DNA from: Gammaproteobacteria bacterium
GTDB lineage: Bacteria > Pseudomonadota > Gammaproteobacteria > Pseudomonadales > Azotimanducaceae
Direction: 5' to 3'
Length of the DNA: 64,000 bases
Assembly (NCBI GenBank): GCA_026709225.1
Contig: JAPOTJ010000050.1
Coordinates: 1 to 64,000 of the forward strand
The notes beneath the pieces were generated by a model. The model had not been told where the DNA came from and made no database searches. It saw only the letters and a list, made by a program, of their open reading frames with translations. Of this stretch, positions 7,826 through 16,301 are shown in pieces. A program made the position numbers and the translations under genes. Positions within the stretch are counted from its first letter, which is position 1; the number at the start of each line of letters is the position of its first letter.

Positions 7826-9154
7826 ATGTCCAGAATTCGTGATTGGTGCGCCGAGAAAGAGATCAAGCACGTTGAATGCCTCGTGCCCGATTTCTTCGGT
7901 GTCGCCAAGGGCAAGGTGGTTGAAGCATCAGCAGTTGATTCGGGGGACCTTCGCATAGCCGAATCCTTGTTTGGCCAGGATATTCTCGGCCACTGGGTCG
8001 AGGACGACGAATTGATCGATGTCGCCGATATCGACATGACACTTGTCCCTGACGCCGCGACGCTCGTCCCGCAGCCTTGGGCGGATGGCTTCGCGCAGTG
8101 CATTTGCGACTGTGAGACCTTGCGCGGCGACGCCCTTGAACTCGCGCCGAGAAGCATCCTCAGGCGCATGGTCGCGAAATTCGCGGCGATGGAACTCGAC
8201 GCGATTGTCGCGCAAGAAGCTGAGTTCTACCTGCTCGAACCCAATCGCGATGCGAAAGAGCCGGTGAAAGCAGCGGCGGGCAGGTCCGGGCGGGTGATGA
8301 ACACGCCGCGCTCGTTTCAAACCGAAGCGCTCGCTGAGTACGCGCCGTTCGTGGAGTCTCTTCGCGCCTTCGCTGCTGCGCAAGGCATTCAGGTCACTTC
8401 GGCCGAGCAGGAAATGGGACAAGGGCAGATTGAAGTGAACTTCGAGCACGGCCTCGCGCTCGCCAAGGCCGATGAGATGTTCTACTTCAAACGCCTCGCC
8501 AAGGAGGCGGCGCTCGCGCACGGCAAGATCGCGAGCTTCATGGCCAAGCCCATGAGCGATGCGGCGGGCAGCGCCATGCACCTGCATCAAAGCTTGACGT
8601 CTACAGCGACGAGCAAGAACGGCTTTGTCGATAAGAATGGCCGTTTGAACAAGCGATTCCACGCCTATCTTGGCGGCTTGCAGAAATACACGCCGCCTGC
8701 GATCGCACTATTCGCGCCGAGCGTCAATTCGTTTCGCCGCTTTGAAGGCGCCGAATCCTGCCCGACCAACGTCGAGTGGGGGTTCGATAACAGGAGCGCT
8801 GGCTTCAGGGTGCCGAAATGCGACGCCGCTGCGACGCGCATCGAGAACCGCATTCCCGGTGCCGACAATAATCCATACCTTGCGATCGCCGTCAGCCTCG
8901 CCTGCGGCTATCTCGGCATTCAAGAACACCTCAAGCCGTCTGATCCCGTTGCCGGCAGCGCGTGGGATCGTGGCTTCGGCTTTCCGCGCACCTTGTCTGA
9001 TGCGCTTGATGCGCTGGAGAACTGCGAGCCACTGATCGATCTTTTGGGCGAGCGCTTTGTCAAGCTTTTTGTTTTGATGCGGCGCGACGAAGTCGAGGAC
9101 TTTTCGAAGATCGTGACCGAATGGGAGCGCGAGCATCTGCTGTTGGTGGTGTAG
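7826..9154 (+). CDS. puuA: Glutamine synthetase family protein, PuuA-like gamma-glutamyl-amine ligase
   Basis: Predicted 442-aa ATP-dependent ligase of the glutamine-synthetase superfamily. Seen: N-terminal IKHVECLVPDFFGVAKGKV, characteristic of gamma-glutamylputrescine synthetases rather than GlnA; VAQEAEFYLLEP, with metal-binding Glu; GSAMHLHQSL (ATP/metal loop); NSFRRFEGAESCPTN; and EWGFDNRSAGFRVP. There is no adenylylation-loop region typical of GlnA. Expected reaction: putrescine (or another amine) + glutamate + ATP to the gamma-glutamyl amide, the first step before PuuB. It stands alone on the plus strand. Confidence 0.82.
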   Translation: MSRIRDWCAEKEIKHVECLVPDFFGVAKGKVVEASAVDSGDLRIAESLFGQDILGHWVEDDELIDVADIDMTLVPDAATLVPQPWADGFAQCICDCETLRGDALELAPRSILRRMVAKFAAMELDAIVAQEAEFYLLEPNRDAKEPVKAAAGRSGRVMNTPRSFQTEALAEYAPFVESLRAFAAAQGIQVTSAEQEMGQGQIEVNFEHGLALAKADEMFYFKRLAKEAALAHGKIASFMAKPMSDAAGSAMHLHQSLTSTATSKNGFVDKNGRLNKRFHAYLGGLQKYTPPAIALFAPSVNSFRRFEGAESCPTNVEWGFDNRSAGFRVPKCDAAATRIENRIPGADNNPYLAIAVSLACGYLGIQEHLKPSDPVAGSAWDRGFGFPRTLSDALDALENCEPLIDLLGERFVKLFVLMRRDEVEDFSKIVTEWEREHLLLVV

Positions 9155-9175
9155 CATCGGCCCACATACCGCGCA

Positions 9176-9937
9176 CTACTGTTCGTTGCCTCCCACAAGT
9201 GTGCCGAGCGTCGGGCCGATCTCTCGATGCAGGACAAGGTCGGCGAGGTCATCAAGCGGCGTTGCTTCTCGATTCAGGATGACGAGGCGGGCGCCACGCC
9301 GCTTGGCGAGCTCAGGGAACCCCGCCGCCGGATAGACAACGAGCGACGAGCCAACCACCATGAACAGGTCGCAGGCTCCGGTTTCGAGTTCTGCTCGCCG
9401 CATCTCGTTCTCCGGCATGGCTTGGCCGAAGGAGATGGTTGCCGATTTGATGAGGCCACCGCACTGAAAGCAGGGGGCGATTGCTTGCTGTTCTTGCCAT
9501 TGCCCTCGCAACTCGTCGAGCTCGTAGCGCTTGCCGCAAGTGAGGCACGAGGCATAGCTGGCATTGCCGTGCAACTCGATCACCTTGTTTTCCGGCACGC
9601 CCGAAGTTTGATGCAAGTTGTCAACATTCTGCGTGATCACGGCGCTTGCTTTGCCGCTGTCGATCAAACGAGCGATGGCGATGTGCCCGATGTTCGGCTG
9701 GGCTGAGTTGAGGCGGTCGCCGCCGTCGAATCGCCGCCGCCACGACTCGTGTCGTGCCTCGGCGGAATTGACAAAATCGGTGAACTCGATGGGCTTCATG
9801 GTGGACCAGATGCCGCCGGGACTGCGAAAATCTGGAACGCCGGATTCGGTGCTGATGCCAGCGCCGGTGAAGAACACGACGCGCTCAGCGGCATCGATCA
9901 TTGCGGCGAGTTCGTGCGCTTCGGTTATTTCGGTCAT
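9176..9937 (-). CDS. NAD-dependent protein deacylase (sirtuin)
   Basis: Predicted 253-aa Sir2-family enzyme removing acyl groups from lysines with NAD as cosubstrate. Seen: TGAGIST (24-30), ESGVPDFRSPGGIW, TQNVDNLHQTSG (102-113), catalytic His123 in IELHGN, and four zinc cysteines (131, 134, 156, 159). The ATG at 9935-9937 is chosen; the frame stays open to 10003 but that stretch is not family-like and would overlap the divergent methyltransferase. Length matches bacterial CobB-type sirtuins. Confidence 0.92.
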   Translation of the reverse strand: MTEITEAHELAAMIDAAERVVFFTGAGISTESGVPDFRSPGGIWSTMKPIEFTDFVNSAEARHESWRRRFDGGDRLNSAQPNIGHIAIARLIDSGKASAVITQNVDNLHQTSGVPENKVIELHGNASYASCLTCGKRYELDELRGQWQEQQAIAPCFQCGGLIKSATISFGQAMPENEMRRAELETGACDLFMVVGSSLVVYPAAGFPELAKRRGARLVILNREATPLDDLADLVLHREIGPTLGTLVGGNEQ

Positions 9938-10001
9938 AATGCGTGCGGATTCAACTTGCCGCCATTGTAAGCGGTGGTGTCGCGACAATTCGGGAGTGCG
10001 C

Positions 10002-10619
10002 ATGGCTGGATTTTATGATCGTGTGATACTGCCACGGCTACTGAACTGCGCTATGTCTCAACAGCAAATGGCGAGGGTGCGCGCGAAGATCGTCCCCGAA
10101 GTGTCGGGCGACATTATCGAGATTGGCTTTGGTTCGGGGCTCAACCTTGGTTATCTCAGTCCGGAGGTGCGGTCGGTGACTGCGGTCGACCCGTCGGAAG
10201 GGCTGCATAGGCTCGCAGCGCCGCATATCGAAGCGAGCCGTGTCGATGTGATTCATATGCGAACCAGTGCCGAGGCGCTGCCGTGCGAATCGAGTAGCTT
10301 TGACGCCGCGCTCTGCACTTGGAGCCTGTGTACGATTCCTGACCCGATCGCCGCGCTTGACGAACTGCGCAGGGTCTTGAAACCAGGCGGGATGCTGGCC
10401 TTCATCGAGCACGGCGCGTCTCCGGATGCGGGCGTTCGTCGCTGGCAGGACAGAATCAACCCTATTTGGAACAAGATTGGCGGCGGCTGCAATCTGAACC
10501 GCGTACCCGATGCCATGCTTCGCGAGTCGGGCTTCAAGGTCAAGCGCATGGATGCCGGTTATATTCCCGGTCCGAAAATCGCGACCTACACGTTTCGCGG
10601 TGTGGCGCAGCCGATTTAA
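10002..10619 (+). CDS. Class I SAM-dependent methyltransferase
   Basis: Predicted 205-aa UbiE/COQ5-like methyltransferase. SAM motif I is DIIEIGFGSGLNLGYL (37-52), the acidic end of strand 2 is AVDPSEG, and motif II-III regions are FDAALCTWSLCTIPDP and ELRRVLKPGGMLAFIEHG. The start at 10002 has GGGAG five bases upstream; the frame stays open much further upstream, but only over the antisense of the sirtuin gene. The substrate is not evident. It converges on a GST gene with a 4-bp overlap at the stop codons. Confidence 0.88.
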   Translation: MAGFYDRVILPRLLNCAMSQQQMARVRAKIVPEVSGDIIEIGFGSGLNLGYLSPEVRSVTAVDPSEGLHRLAAPHIEASRVDVIHMRTSAEALPCESSSFDAALCTWSLCTIPDPIAALDELRRVLKPGGMLAFIEHGASPDAGVRRWQDRINPIWNKIGGGCNLNRVPDAMLRESGFKVKRMDAGYIPGPKIATYTFRGVAQPI

Positions 10620-11350
10620 GCGTCGCGCTTGGCTTTCTCGGCTTCGGCGAGCACGCTCGCGCCGCTTTGCTCGAACATGCGCTTGCGATGTGCTTCGCTG
10701 ATCTTTGCCGGATCGGTCACCTTGTCCTTGCCGACTTCCACACCGCGCTGCAAGGCTGGCCGCGTCTTCAAGGTATCGAACCAGCGCCGCACATTGGGAT
10801 AGGCGTCCATGCTTTGTCCAAAGCGCTTGTAGGGCAGCACCCAAGGAAAGGACGCCATATCAGCGATCGAATACTCGCCCGCAAGGCACTCCCGCTCTGA
10901 GAGGCTGCGCTCCATCACCGCAAACAAGCGGTCGTACTCACCTGCATAGCGGGTGTGGGAATACTCGTGTGCGAGCGCGCCACCGGGCGCGTAGTTGACG
11001 AAGTGCGACAACTGTCCCGCCATTGGCCCAAGTCCGCCAACCTGCCAGAACAGCCACTGGTAGACTGAACAGCGATCGCGTTGATTGCGCGGCAGGAACT
11101 TGCCGGATTTTTCAGCGAGGTAAAGCAGAATCGCGCCGGATTCAAAGATTGAAAGTTCTCCCCCGGGCGCATCGTGGTCGACAAGTGCTGGCATACGGTT
11201 GTTTGGACTGATGCGCAGGAACTCTGGTGTGAATTGATCGCCCGCGCCGAGATTGACTGGCACAATGCGGTAGGGCAGGCCGCATTCTTCGAGCATGATG
11301 GTGATTTTCCAGCCGTTTGGCGTGGGCGCAAAGTAGAGGTCGATGGCCAT
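10616..11350 (-). CDS. GST-family disulfide-bond oxidoreductase (YfcG/YghU-like)
   Basis: Predicted 244-aa GST. The N-terminal LYFAPTPNGWKITIMLEE with TPNGWK (10-15) and ISPNNRMPALVDHD (cis-Pro region, 47-60), then ESGAILLYLAEK, are characteristic of the nu-class/YfcG group, which acts as glutathione-dependent disulfide reductases rather than classical conjugating transferases. A C-terminal basic tail extends slightly past the domain. It starts at ATG 11350 and is separated from the secretion operon by only 27 bp, but seems functionally unrelated to it. Confidence 0.87.
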   Translation of the reverse strand: MAIDLYFAPTPNGWKITIMLEECGLPYRIVPVNLGAGDQFTPEFLRISPNNRMPALVDHDAPGGELSIFESGAILLYLAEKSGKFLPRNQRDRCSVYQWLFWQVGGLGPMAGQLSHFVNYAPGGALAHEYSHTRYAGEYDRLFAVMERSLSERECLAGEYSIADMASFPWVLPYKRFGQSMDAYPNVRRWFDTLKTRPALQRGVEVGKDKVTDPAKISEAHRKRMFEQSGASVLAEAEKAKRDA

Positions 11351-11377
11351 GTCTTTCTTCTGTCAGGCGTGGTGCCC

Positions 11378-12730
11378 TCAAGTTTCCTTCATCGCACGGC
11401 CGAGCGAACTTGTGAGCGGCGCAATCAGATAGTCAAGAAACGTGCGCTCGCCCGCTAGGATAGTCACCTCGACTGGCACGCCTGGCTTGAAGCCGCCTTC
11501 GATCCCTTCGAGTTTGCTTAGTTCTTCAACGTCAAAGCCGATGCGGCTCGAATAGAACAGGAATCCAGAGTTGCGCTCTTCAAAGGCGTCGGCCGATACC
11601 CACTCAACGGTGCCGTTGATCTCGGGGACGTTGCGCGCACTCAGTCCGCTTAAGCGAATGCGCACCGGCAGGCCGACATCGACGCTGTCACGATCAAGCG
11701 AATTGACGCGCGCTTCGACGACGAGGCGATCATCCTCCGGCACCACTTGCAGCACCTCGGCGCGCGGCTCAATGACGGCTTGCGCGCTGTGCACGGCGAG
11801 GCCGAGAACGATGCCGTCATCAGGTGCCCGGATATCGGTGCGGTCAAGCACGTCGCGCGCCGTTGCCAACTGTTCGCGCACATCCGAAAGGACGGATTGG
11901 GCATCGACGAGTTCCGTATTGATGCTCTTCTGCGCTTCCGAATCGAGCTGGCTGATCTCGAATTCGGTCTCGCTTTTCTTTTCTTGGAGCGCTCCGATCT
12001 CCGACAGGAGCTGGCCGATCTCACCTTGGATCTGCGACCTGCGGTTTTGCAGCTCGTAGACTTCCGAAATCGCAGCGAGCTGCTCGGCTTGCAGGGCTTC
12101 GGTCTTCTCAAGCTGGGCACTGGTGACTTCGAGCCGCTCTTCGCTCGCTTGCAATTGCTGTTCCTTGCCTTCGACTTGATTCTCGATCTGTAGCACGCGC
12201 TGGCGCAGGATATTGGCTTGCCCGCGCAGCTCTTCCTTGCGGCTTTCAAAGAGTGCCGTCTGGTCATCGATCGTCTTTTGCAATTGCTCATTCGGGGCGT
12301 AGGCGAGTAGGCGTTCAGACCAGATGATTTCATCGAGATTGCGCTGCTCGGAGACGAGGCGGTCTACAGTGGATTGCGCGGTGAAGAAGCGCCCAGTAAG
12401 CAGGTCGAGCTCCGCCTGCGCCTTGGTCTTGACGAGCTCGATGAGCACTTGACCCGCGCTCACCTGATCGCCGTCGCGCACATGAATTTGCTCGACAATG
12501 CCGCCTTCGAGATGCTGCACGGATTTGCGATTGCCTTCCACGACCACGCGGCCTGAAGCGACCGCGCCTTCCGCGAGTGTTTGCAGCGACGCGAACAGAA
12601 AGAGTCCGAGGAAACCGAAGACAAATGCGAGCACGCCTACCAAGACCCACGGGTCGCGCAGCGCGCGCCTCATTTCCGGCGGTGGCGTGTTGGTGTCCGG
12701 TTCGAGCGCATTGGCAAGGTCGATTTGCAT
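11378..12730 (-). CDS. HlyD-family type I secretion periplasmic adaptor
   Basis: Predicted 450-aa membrane-fusion protein. One N-terminal transmembrane helix (about 30-52) is followed by a biotinyl-lipoyl half (VVVEGNRKSVQHLEGG), a long coiled coil (about 95-290), the second lipoyl half (DIRAPDDGIVLGLAVHS) and a C-terminal beta-barrel ending in the family motif PGVPVEVTILAGERTFLDY. It bridges the inner-membrane ABC exporter to a TolC-type channel. It follows the ATPase gene after three bases, so the two are an operon. No TolC gene is adjacent; the NodT-type lipoprotein at 30 kb belongs to another family. Confidence 0.92.
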   Translation of the reverse strand: MQIDLANALEPDTNTPPPEMRRALRDPWVLVGVLAFVFGFLGLFLFASLQTLAEGAVASGRVVVEGNRKSVQHLEGGIVEQIHVRDGDQVSAGQVLIELVKTKAQAELDLLTGRFFTAQSTVDRLVSEQRNLDEIIWSERLLAYAPNEQLQKTIDDQTALFESRKEELRGQANILRQRVLQIENQVEGKEQQLQASEERLEVTSAQLEKTEALQAEQLAAISEVYELQNRRSQIQGEIGQLLSEIGALQEKKSETEFEISQLDSEAQKSINTELVDAQSVLSDVREQLATARDVLDRTDIRAPDDGIVLGLAVHSAQAVIEPRAEVLQVVPEDDRLVVEARVNSLDRDSVDVGLPVRIRLSGLSARNVPEINGTVEWVSADAFEERNSGFLFYSSRIGFDVEELSKLEGIEGGFKPGVPVEVTILAGERTFLDYLIAPLTSSLGRAMKET

Positions 12731-12733
12731 GAC

Positions 12734-14554
12734 TTACCCCGCCTGCCCGCTCGGCGCAGGCTTGAGCTTGTCGCGAGTAGGCCCGCTGTGTACGCCACCG
12801 TGTCCATTGAATACCACGAGATGCTCGGTGACTGCGAGGAGTTGCGGGTCGTGGCTGATGAGAATAATGGTCGCGTGGCCGCCCTTCAGCCCTTCAAGCG
12901 TCTTACGCAGGCGCACGGCGCTGTGTACATCAAAGCCTGTGTCAGGCTCGTCAAGAATAAGCAGGGCGGGGTTGCCGAACAGCGCGCGTGCCAGCGAAAT
13001 CGCTTTTTGCTGCGCACCTGAGAGGTTTCGCCCAAACGGCTCAAGCTTGGTGTCGTAGGCGTTCGGCAGGCGCAGAATCAACTGTTCGACGCCTGTCGCG
13101 CGCGCCGCGGCGACGACGGCATCGTGGGAAACGCCTTCGCGAAAGCGCGAAATATTGTCGGCAACGGTGCCTTCAAACAGCTCGGATTCTTGTGGCAGGT
13201 AGCCGACGTAGCGCCCACGGTCCTCGCTTGGCCATTGATGCACATCGACGCCGCCAAGCCGAACCTTGCCTTCGAGCGGTTTCCAACTGCCGGTGATCAC
13301 GCGCCCAAGTGTTGATTTGCCGGAAGCATTTGGCCCGACGATGCCAACGAGCGTGCCGCCCGGTACGTTGATGCCGAAATTCGTGAGTAGGGGATCGTCA
13401 ACGCCTGGTGGCGCGATCGACAGATTTTGGACGATCAGGTTGCTTTGCGATATGTCGATCGGCTTCGAGTCGCGGCTGAAATCAATGTCCGTCGATGCCT
13501 GCTTGAGGCGCTGCCATGCGTTGCGCGACGAAATAAAGTTGCGCCACGCGCCGATCGCTTGGTCGAGCGGCGCCAATGCGCGGCCCATGATGATCGATGC
13601 GGCGATCATGACGCCGGGTGTGACGGCAGGCGGGTTTTGCAGAACAAGGTACGCTCCGGCGCCCAGAATCGCCGATTGCAAGCTGAGCCGCACGGTCTTC
13701 GAAACCCCTGACATGCTTCCAATCAGGTCGCTGGCGCGCCCTTGCCAGCCGGTGGCGGCTTCGTGGCTCTGCTTCCAACGTTTGGTAAGCGACTCACCCA
13801 TGCCCATCGATTGCACGACGGATTGGTTCTTCTGCACCATGTTCGTCATTCTTGAAGCGATGTTGCGAAAAGGAATGGCGCGCTGCATGGGCGGCTGAGA
13901 CAGACGGTTGACGGTGAGCGCCATACTGAACATGAAAATGGCGCCGACGAGTGCGATTGACCCCAGCAGTGGATGCATGATGAAGATGACGAGGATGTAG
14001 ATCGGGCTCCACGGCGCATCAAAGAACGCGAACAGGGCAGGCGATGTGAGCATCCCGCGCACCGAGTCCATGTCGTTCAGCAATTGATTTGAACCTTTCG
14101 TGTCTTTCGGGCCGGTGGCGCGCGACAAGGATTTGAAGAGTCCCGGCGTCAGTTCCTTGTCAACAGCCTGCGCCACCCTTATCATGCTGCGCGACCTCGC
14201 CACCTCCAACAGCGCGAGGACTGCGAACAGGCCAGCCACGAGCAGGCTCAAGGCGAGCAGCGTGTCCATGGAGCGTGAGCTCAATACGCGATCATAGAGC
14301 TGGAGCATGTACATGGGTGCGGTGAGCATCAGCAGATTGGTGCCGATGCTCAGCACGAAGACGCCGACAAAGGTCTTGCGAAGACGCTCTAGCGAGCGAC
14401 CGAATGGCGAGTGCGCCGCAAGCGGCACTTCGTTGTTGTTGAGGATCTTAGCGATGCGTTCCCAAAACCAAGTCGTGAGCCGCTGCCAAGGCGACTGAGG
14501 TTGGGTTGACGGCTGCGCGACTTGTCCTAGCGCGTGAAAGTGCTCATCGGCCAA
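12734..14554 (-). CDS. Type I secretion ABC transporter, PrtD/AprD family
   Basis: Predicted 606-aa permease/ATPase. The N-terminal half has ABC-exporter membrane helices (about 60-345) without a C39 peptidase domain. The ATPase half has Walker A GPNASGKST (407-415), signature LSGAQ (511-515, instead of LSGGQ) and Walker B LLILDEP (531-537). It starts with TTG at 14552-14554, supported by AGGAG seven bases upstream. PrtD-type systems export RTX-like proteins with a C-terminal uncleaved signal. No substrate gene is recognisable in the neighbourhood. Confidence 0.93.
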   Translation of the reverse strand: MADEHFHALGQVAQPSTQPQSPWQRLTTWFWERIAKILNNNEVPLAAHSPFGRSLERLRKTFVGVFVLSIGTNLLMLTAPMYMLQLYDRVLSSRSMDTLLALSLLVAGLFAVLALLEVARSRSMIRVAQAVDKELTPGLFKSLSRATGPKDTKGSNQLLNDMDSVRGMLTSPALFAFFDAPWSPIYILVIFIMHPLLGSIALVGAIFMFSMALTVNRLSQPPMQRAIPFRNIASRMTNMVQKNQSVVQSMGMGESLTKRWKQSHEAATGWQGRASDLIGSMSGVSKTVRLSLQSAILGAGAYLVLQNPPAVTPGVMIAASIIMGRALAPLDQAIGAWRNFISSRNAWQRLKQASTDIDFSRDSKPIDISQSNLIVQNLSIAPPGVDDPLLTNFGINVPGGTLVGIVGPNASGKSTLGRVITGSWKPLEGKVRLGGVDVHQWPSEDRGRYVGYLPQESELFEGTVADNISRFREGVSHDAVVAAARATGVEQLILRLPNAYDTKLEPFGRNLSGAQQKAISLARALFGNPALLILDEPDTGFDVHSAVRLRKTLEGLKGGHATIILISHDPQLLAVTEHLVVFNGHGGVHSGPTRDKLKPAPSGQAG

Positions 14555-14618
14555 GCGACTACTCCTGTTGGTGGGCGGCAGGCAACATAACTTCTATTCT
14601 GGTCGCGATTAGCCGCTG

Positions 14619-14900
14619 CTAGTCGCCGTTGCCGACGCTTACCTGTGGGGGTTCGTCCGCTGATCCGCGCTTCAGCACACCACGCTTCTCAAGGCCGTCT
14701 ACTGCCTGCTGAAAGATTTGCAGGGTACGCAAGAAGCCTTCGATCGGCATGATGAGGCAGCGACCGGTCATGACTTCGGGCGGCGCGTCGTCGTCGCCAA
14801 GGGTCGGCTTGTTGGTGCCGAGCAGGAGCCTCACGACACCGCCGGTGACCTGCACTTGGGCGACATTGTCGGCGAACAGCATTTCAACTGAATCTGACAT
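14619..14900 (-). CDS. Small conserved-looking protein of the type I secretion operon
   Basis: Predicted 93-aa soluble protein (MLFADNVAQVQVTGGVVRLLLG..., then CLIMPIEGFLRTLQIFQQAV). No signal peptide, membrane segment or cysteine cluster is seen; one half is beta-like and the other a helix that may oligomerise. An AGGA about eight bases upstream supports the ATG at 14898-14900. It lies 64 bp before the ABC transporter gene on the same strand, and I infer it is the first gene of the secretion operon. I do not recognise a function. Confidence 0.7.
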   Translation of the reverse strand: MSDSVEMLFADNVAQVQVTGGVVRLLLGTNKPTLGDDDAPPEVMTGRCLIMPIEGFLRTLQIFQQAVDGLEKRGVLKRGSADEPPQVSVGNGD

Positions 14901-14965
14901 GAATTAGTCCTTTTTGATTTGGTTGGAAGAGGGGTGTAATGAAGACGGGGATTCTCTCACAGATT

Positions 14966-15001
14966 ACGTGCGACACTGCTTTCGGTGTCGCACACACGTA
15001 A
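14966..15001. repeat. Stem-loop between smpB and the secretion operon
   Basis: GTGCGACAC (14968-14976) and GTGTCGCAC (14985-14993) form a nine-base-pair perfect stem with an eight-base loop; flanking TTACGT/ACGTAA can extend it past a small bulge. No T-run follows on the minus strand, so it could be a factor-dependent terminator of smpB, an mRNA stabiliser or an operator for the downstream operon. Confidence 0.55.
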
Positions 15002-15035
15002 CAGTGTGGGGGCGGACTCGCGGAATGCAAGGTAT

Positions 15036-15521
15036 TCAAGCTTTCGTGGCAGTACGAAGCAACCGCTGCTTTTGTCGATTCCAGTCGCGTGTTTTGGCTG
15101 CTTCGCGCTTGTCGTGACGCTTCTTGCCCCGCGCCAGCGCAATCTCGCATTTCACGCGACCGCGTCGCCAGTAGAGCGCGAGCGCGATGCAGGTCGCGCC
15201 GCGCTGTGATGTATGCAGGTTCAGCTTGGCGATTTCGTCCACATGCAAGAGCAGTTTGCGCGAGCGCGTCGGATCGGCGTGCTCGTGCGCTGCGACCGTT
15301 GGCAACGGCGTGATGTTGGCGCCCATGAGCCAAGCTTCTCCCTCGCGCACGCGCACGTAGCAATCACTCAAGTCTGCACTGCCGAGGCGCAGGCTCTTCA
15401 CCTCCCAGCCGAGCAGCACGAGCCCCGCTTCAAAGCGTTCCATGAGTTCATAGTCAAAATGCGCACGGCGATTGCGTGCGATTGAACTCGGTGAAGCGGA
15501 TTTTTTCTTCGTGGTCGCCAA
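15036..15521 (-). CDS. smpB: SsrA (tmRNA)-binding protein SmpB
   Basis: Predicted 161-aa trans-translation factor. Seen: the family N-terminus ATTKKKS...IARNRRAHFDYEL, then GLVLLGWEVKSLR, GEAWLMGANITPL, RSRKLLLH, and the basic C-terminal tail with ALARGKKRHDKRE that enters the ribosome. TTG 15519-15521 is taken as the start because family sequence begins exactly there; no nearby ATG is in frame and the ribosome-binding site is weak, so the start is uncertain. I could not find an ssrA gene next to it. It is divergent from rnfH. Confidence 0.93.
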   Translation of the reverse strand: MATTKKKSASPSSIARNRRAHFDYELMERFEAGLVLLGWEVKSLRLGSADLSDCYVRVREGEAWLMGANITPLPTVAAHEHADPTRSRKLLLHVDEIAKLNLHTSQRGATCIALALYWRRGRVKCEIALARGKKRHDKREAAKTRDWNRQKQRLLRTATKA

Positions 15522-15616
15522 GGCGTATGATGCTCGAATATGTGCTGTGTAGTGTGCCAGTGGCACACGATGCTTGTGAAGCCCCTGTGACATCTATGCT
15601 TGTGGAGTTTTGAGGG

Positions 15617-15910
15617 ATGCCGCCTGTGCCGGAGATCGAGTTCGAAGTCGCCTATGTAGGGGCGTCGATGAGCTTTGTTCGCGTCTTGACAGCGCCGGCG
15701 AGCACGACCATCGAAGGTGCGCTTGCCATTGCCTGCGATCAATATGGCGCGCTTCATGGCGTTGCGGGAATACGCGCTGAGGTGGCGGTGCATGGCGAAC
15801 GAGTCCAGAACCGTTCGCGGCGACTGCAAGCTGGCGACCGCCTTGAGATTCTGCGCCCATTGCTGACCGAACCTGCCGATGCTCGCAGAGCGCGTGCTAT
15901 GAAGCCCTAA
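15617..15910 (+). CDS. rnfH: RnfH/RatB-family ubiquitin-like protein
   Basis: Predicted 97-aa beta-grasp protein of the UPF0125/RnfH family: IEFEVAYVGAS at the N-terminus, then VQNRSRRLQAGDRLEILRPLLTEPADARRARA, the typical C-terminal signature. Its function is unclear; in gammaproteobacteria it lies beside ratA, smpB and bamE. Here ratA is absent from the gap. It converges on bamE with a 4-bp stop overlap. GAGGG abuts the ATG, so the exact start may be slightly different. Confidence 0.85.
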   Translation: MPPVPEIEFEVAYVGASMSFVRVLTAPASTTIEGALAIACDQYGALHGVAGIRAEVAVHGERVQNRSRRLQAGDRLEILRPLLTEPADARRARAMKP

Positions 15911-16296
15911 CTCTTCCCTTGTCCCGGAGCAAGATCGCCTTCGATACGGACAAGCGCGTCGTCTTCGAAGTAGACACTGACACGGCGATTGATGTAAAAA
16001 TCTTCACCAGTCGTCACCGTGTAGATATAGTCCCAGCGATTAAGGCGAAACGGGTTGACATTCACTGGCTCGCCGAGGACGAACACCACTTGCCGCCGAG
16101 TCATGCCTGGCCGCAGGTCATCGACCATGCGCTGCGTGAGGACATTGCCTTGATAGACGGTAATTTTGTGAATCTTCGGGATGCCGAACTTCGGAAAGCT
16201 CGGCAGGCCGCTGCAACCTGCAAGAACAAGGCATGCGCCCGCCGTTAGGAGAGTTCGTTTCACGGACAGTGCGTCAAGCGAAAAAAGGTTAAGCAT
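15907..16296 (-). CDS. bamE: Outer membrane protein assembly factor BamE
   Basis: Predicted 129-aa lipoprotein of the beta-barrel assembly machine. A signal peptide ends in lipobox LAGC (Cys28). The mature part has VYQGNVLTQRMVDDLRPGMT (the PG-binding and domain start), then VVFVLGEPVNVNPF and WDYIYTV, the canonical SmpA/OmlA fold. ATG 16296 has AGGTGGT nearby; GTG 16263 is a shorter alternative with a more compact signal peptide. It follows recN on the same strand after five bases, though it may have its own promoter. Confidence 0.93.
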   Translation of the reverse strand: MLNLFSLDALSVKRTLLTAGACLVLAGCSGLPSFPKFGIPKIHKITVYQGNVLTQRMVDDLRPGMTRRQVVFVLGEPVNVNPFRLNRWDYIYTVTTGEDFYINRRVSVYFEDDALVRIEGDLAPGQGKS

Positions 16297-16301
16297 ACCA
16301 C

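Noticed and set aside
7661-7870. Small minus-strand ORF upstream of the repeats
   Set aside because: It overlaps the puuA-like start and has no recognisable motif or ribosome site; too weak to call.
14901-15035. tmRNA gene next to smpB
   Set aside because: The gap is far too short for ssrA and lacks a tag ORF or tRNA-like ends.
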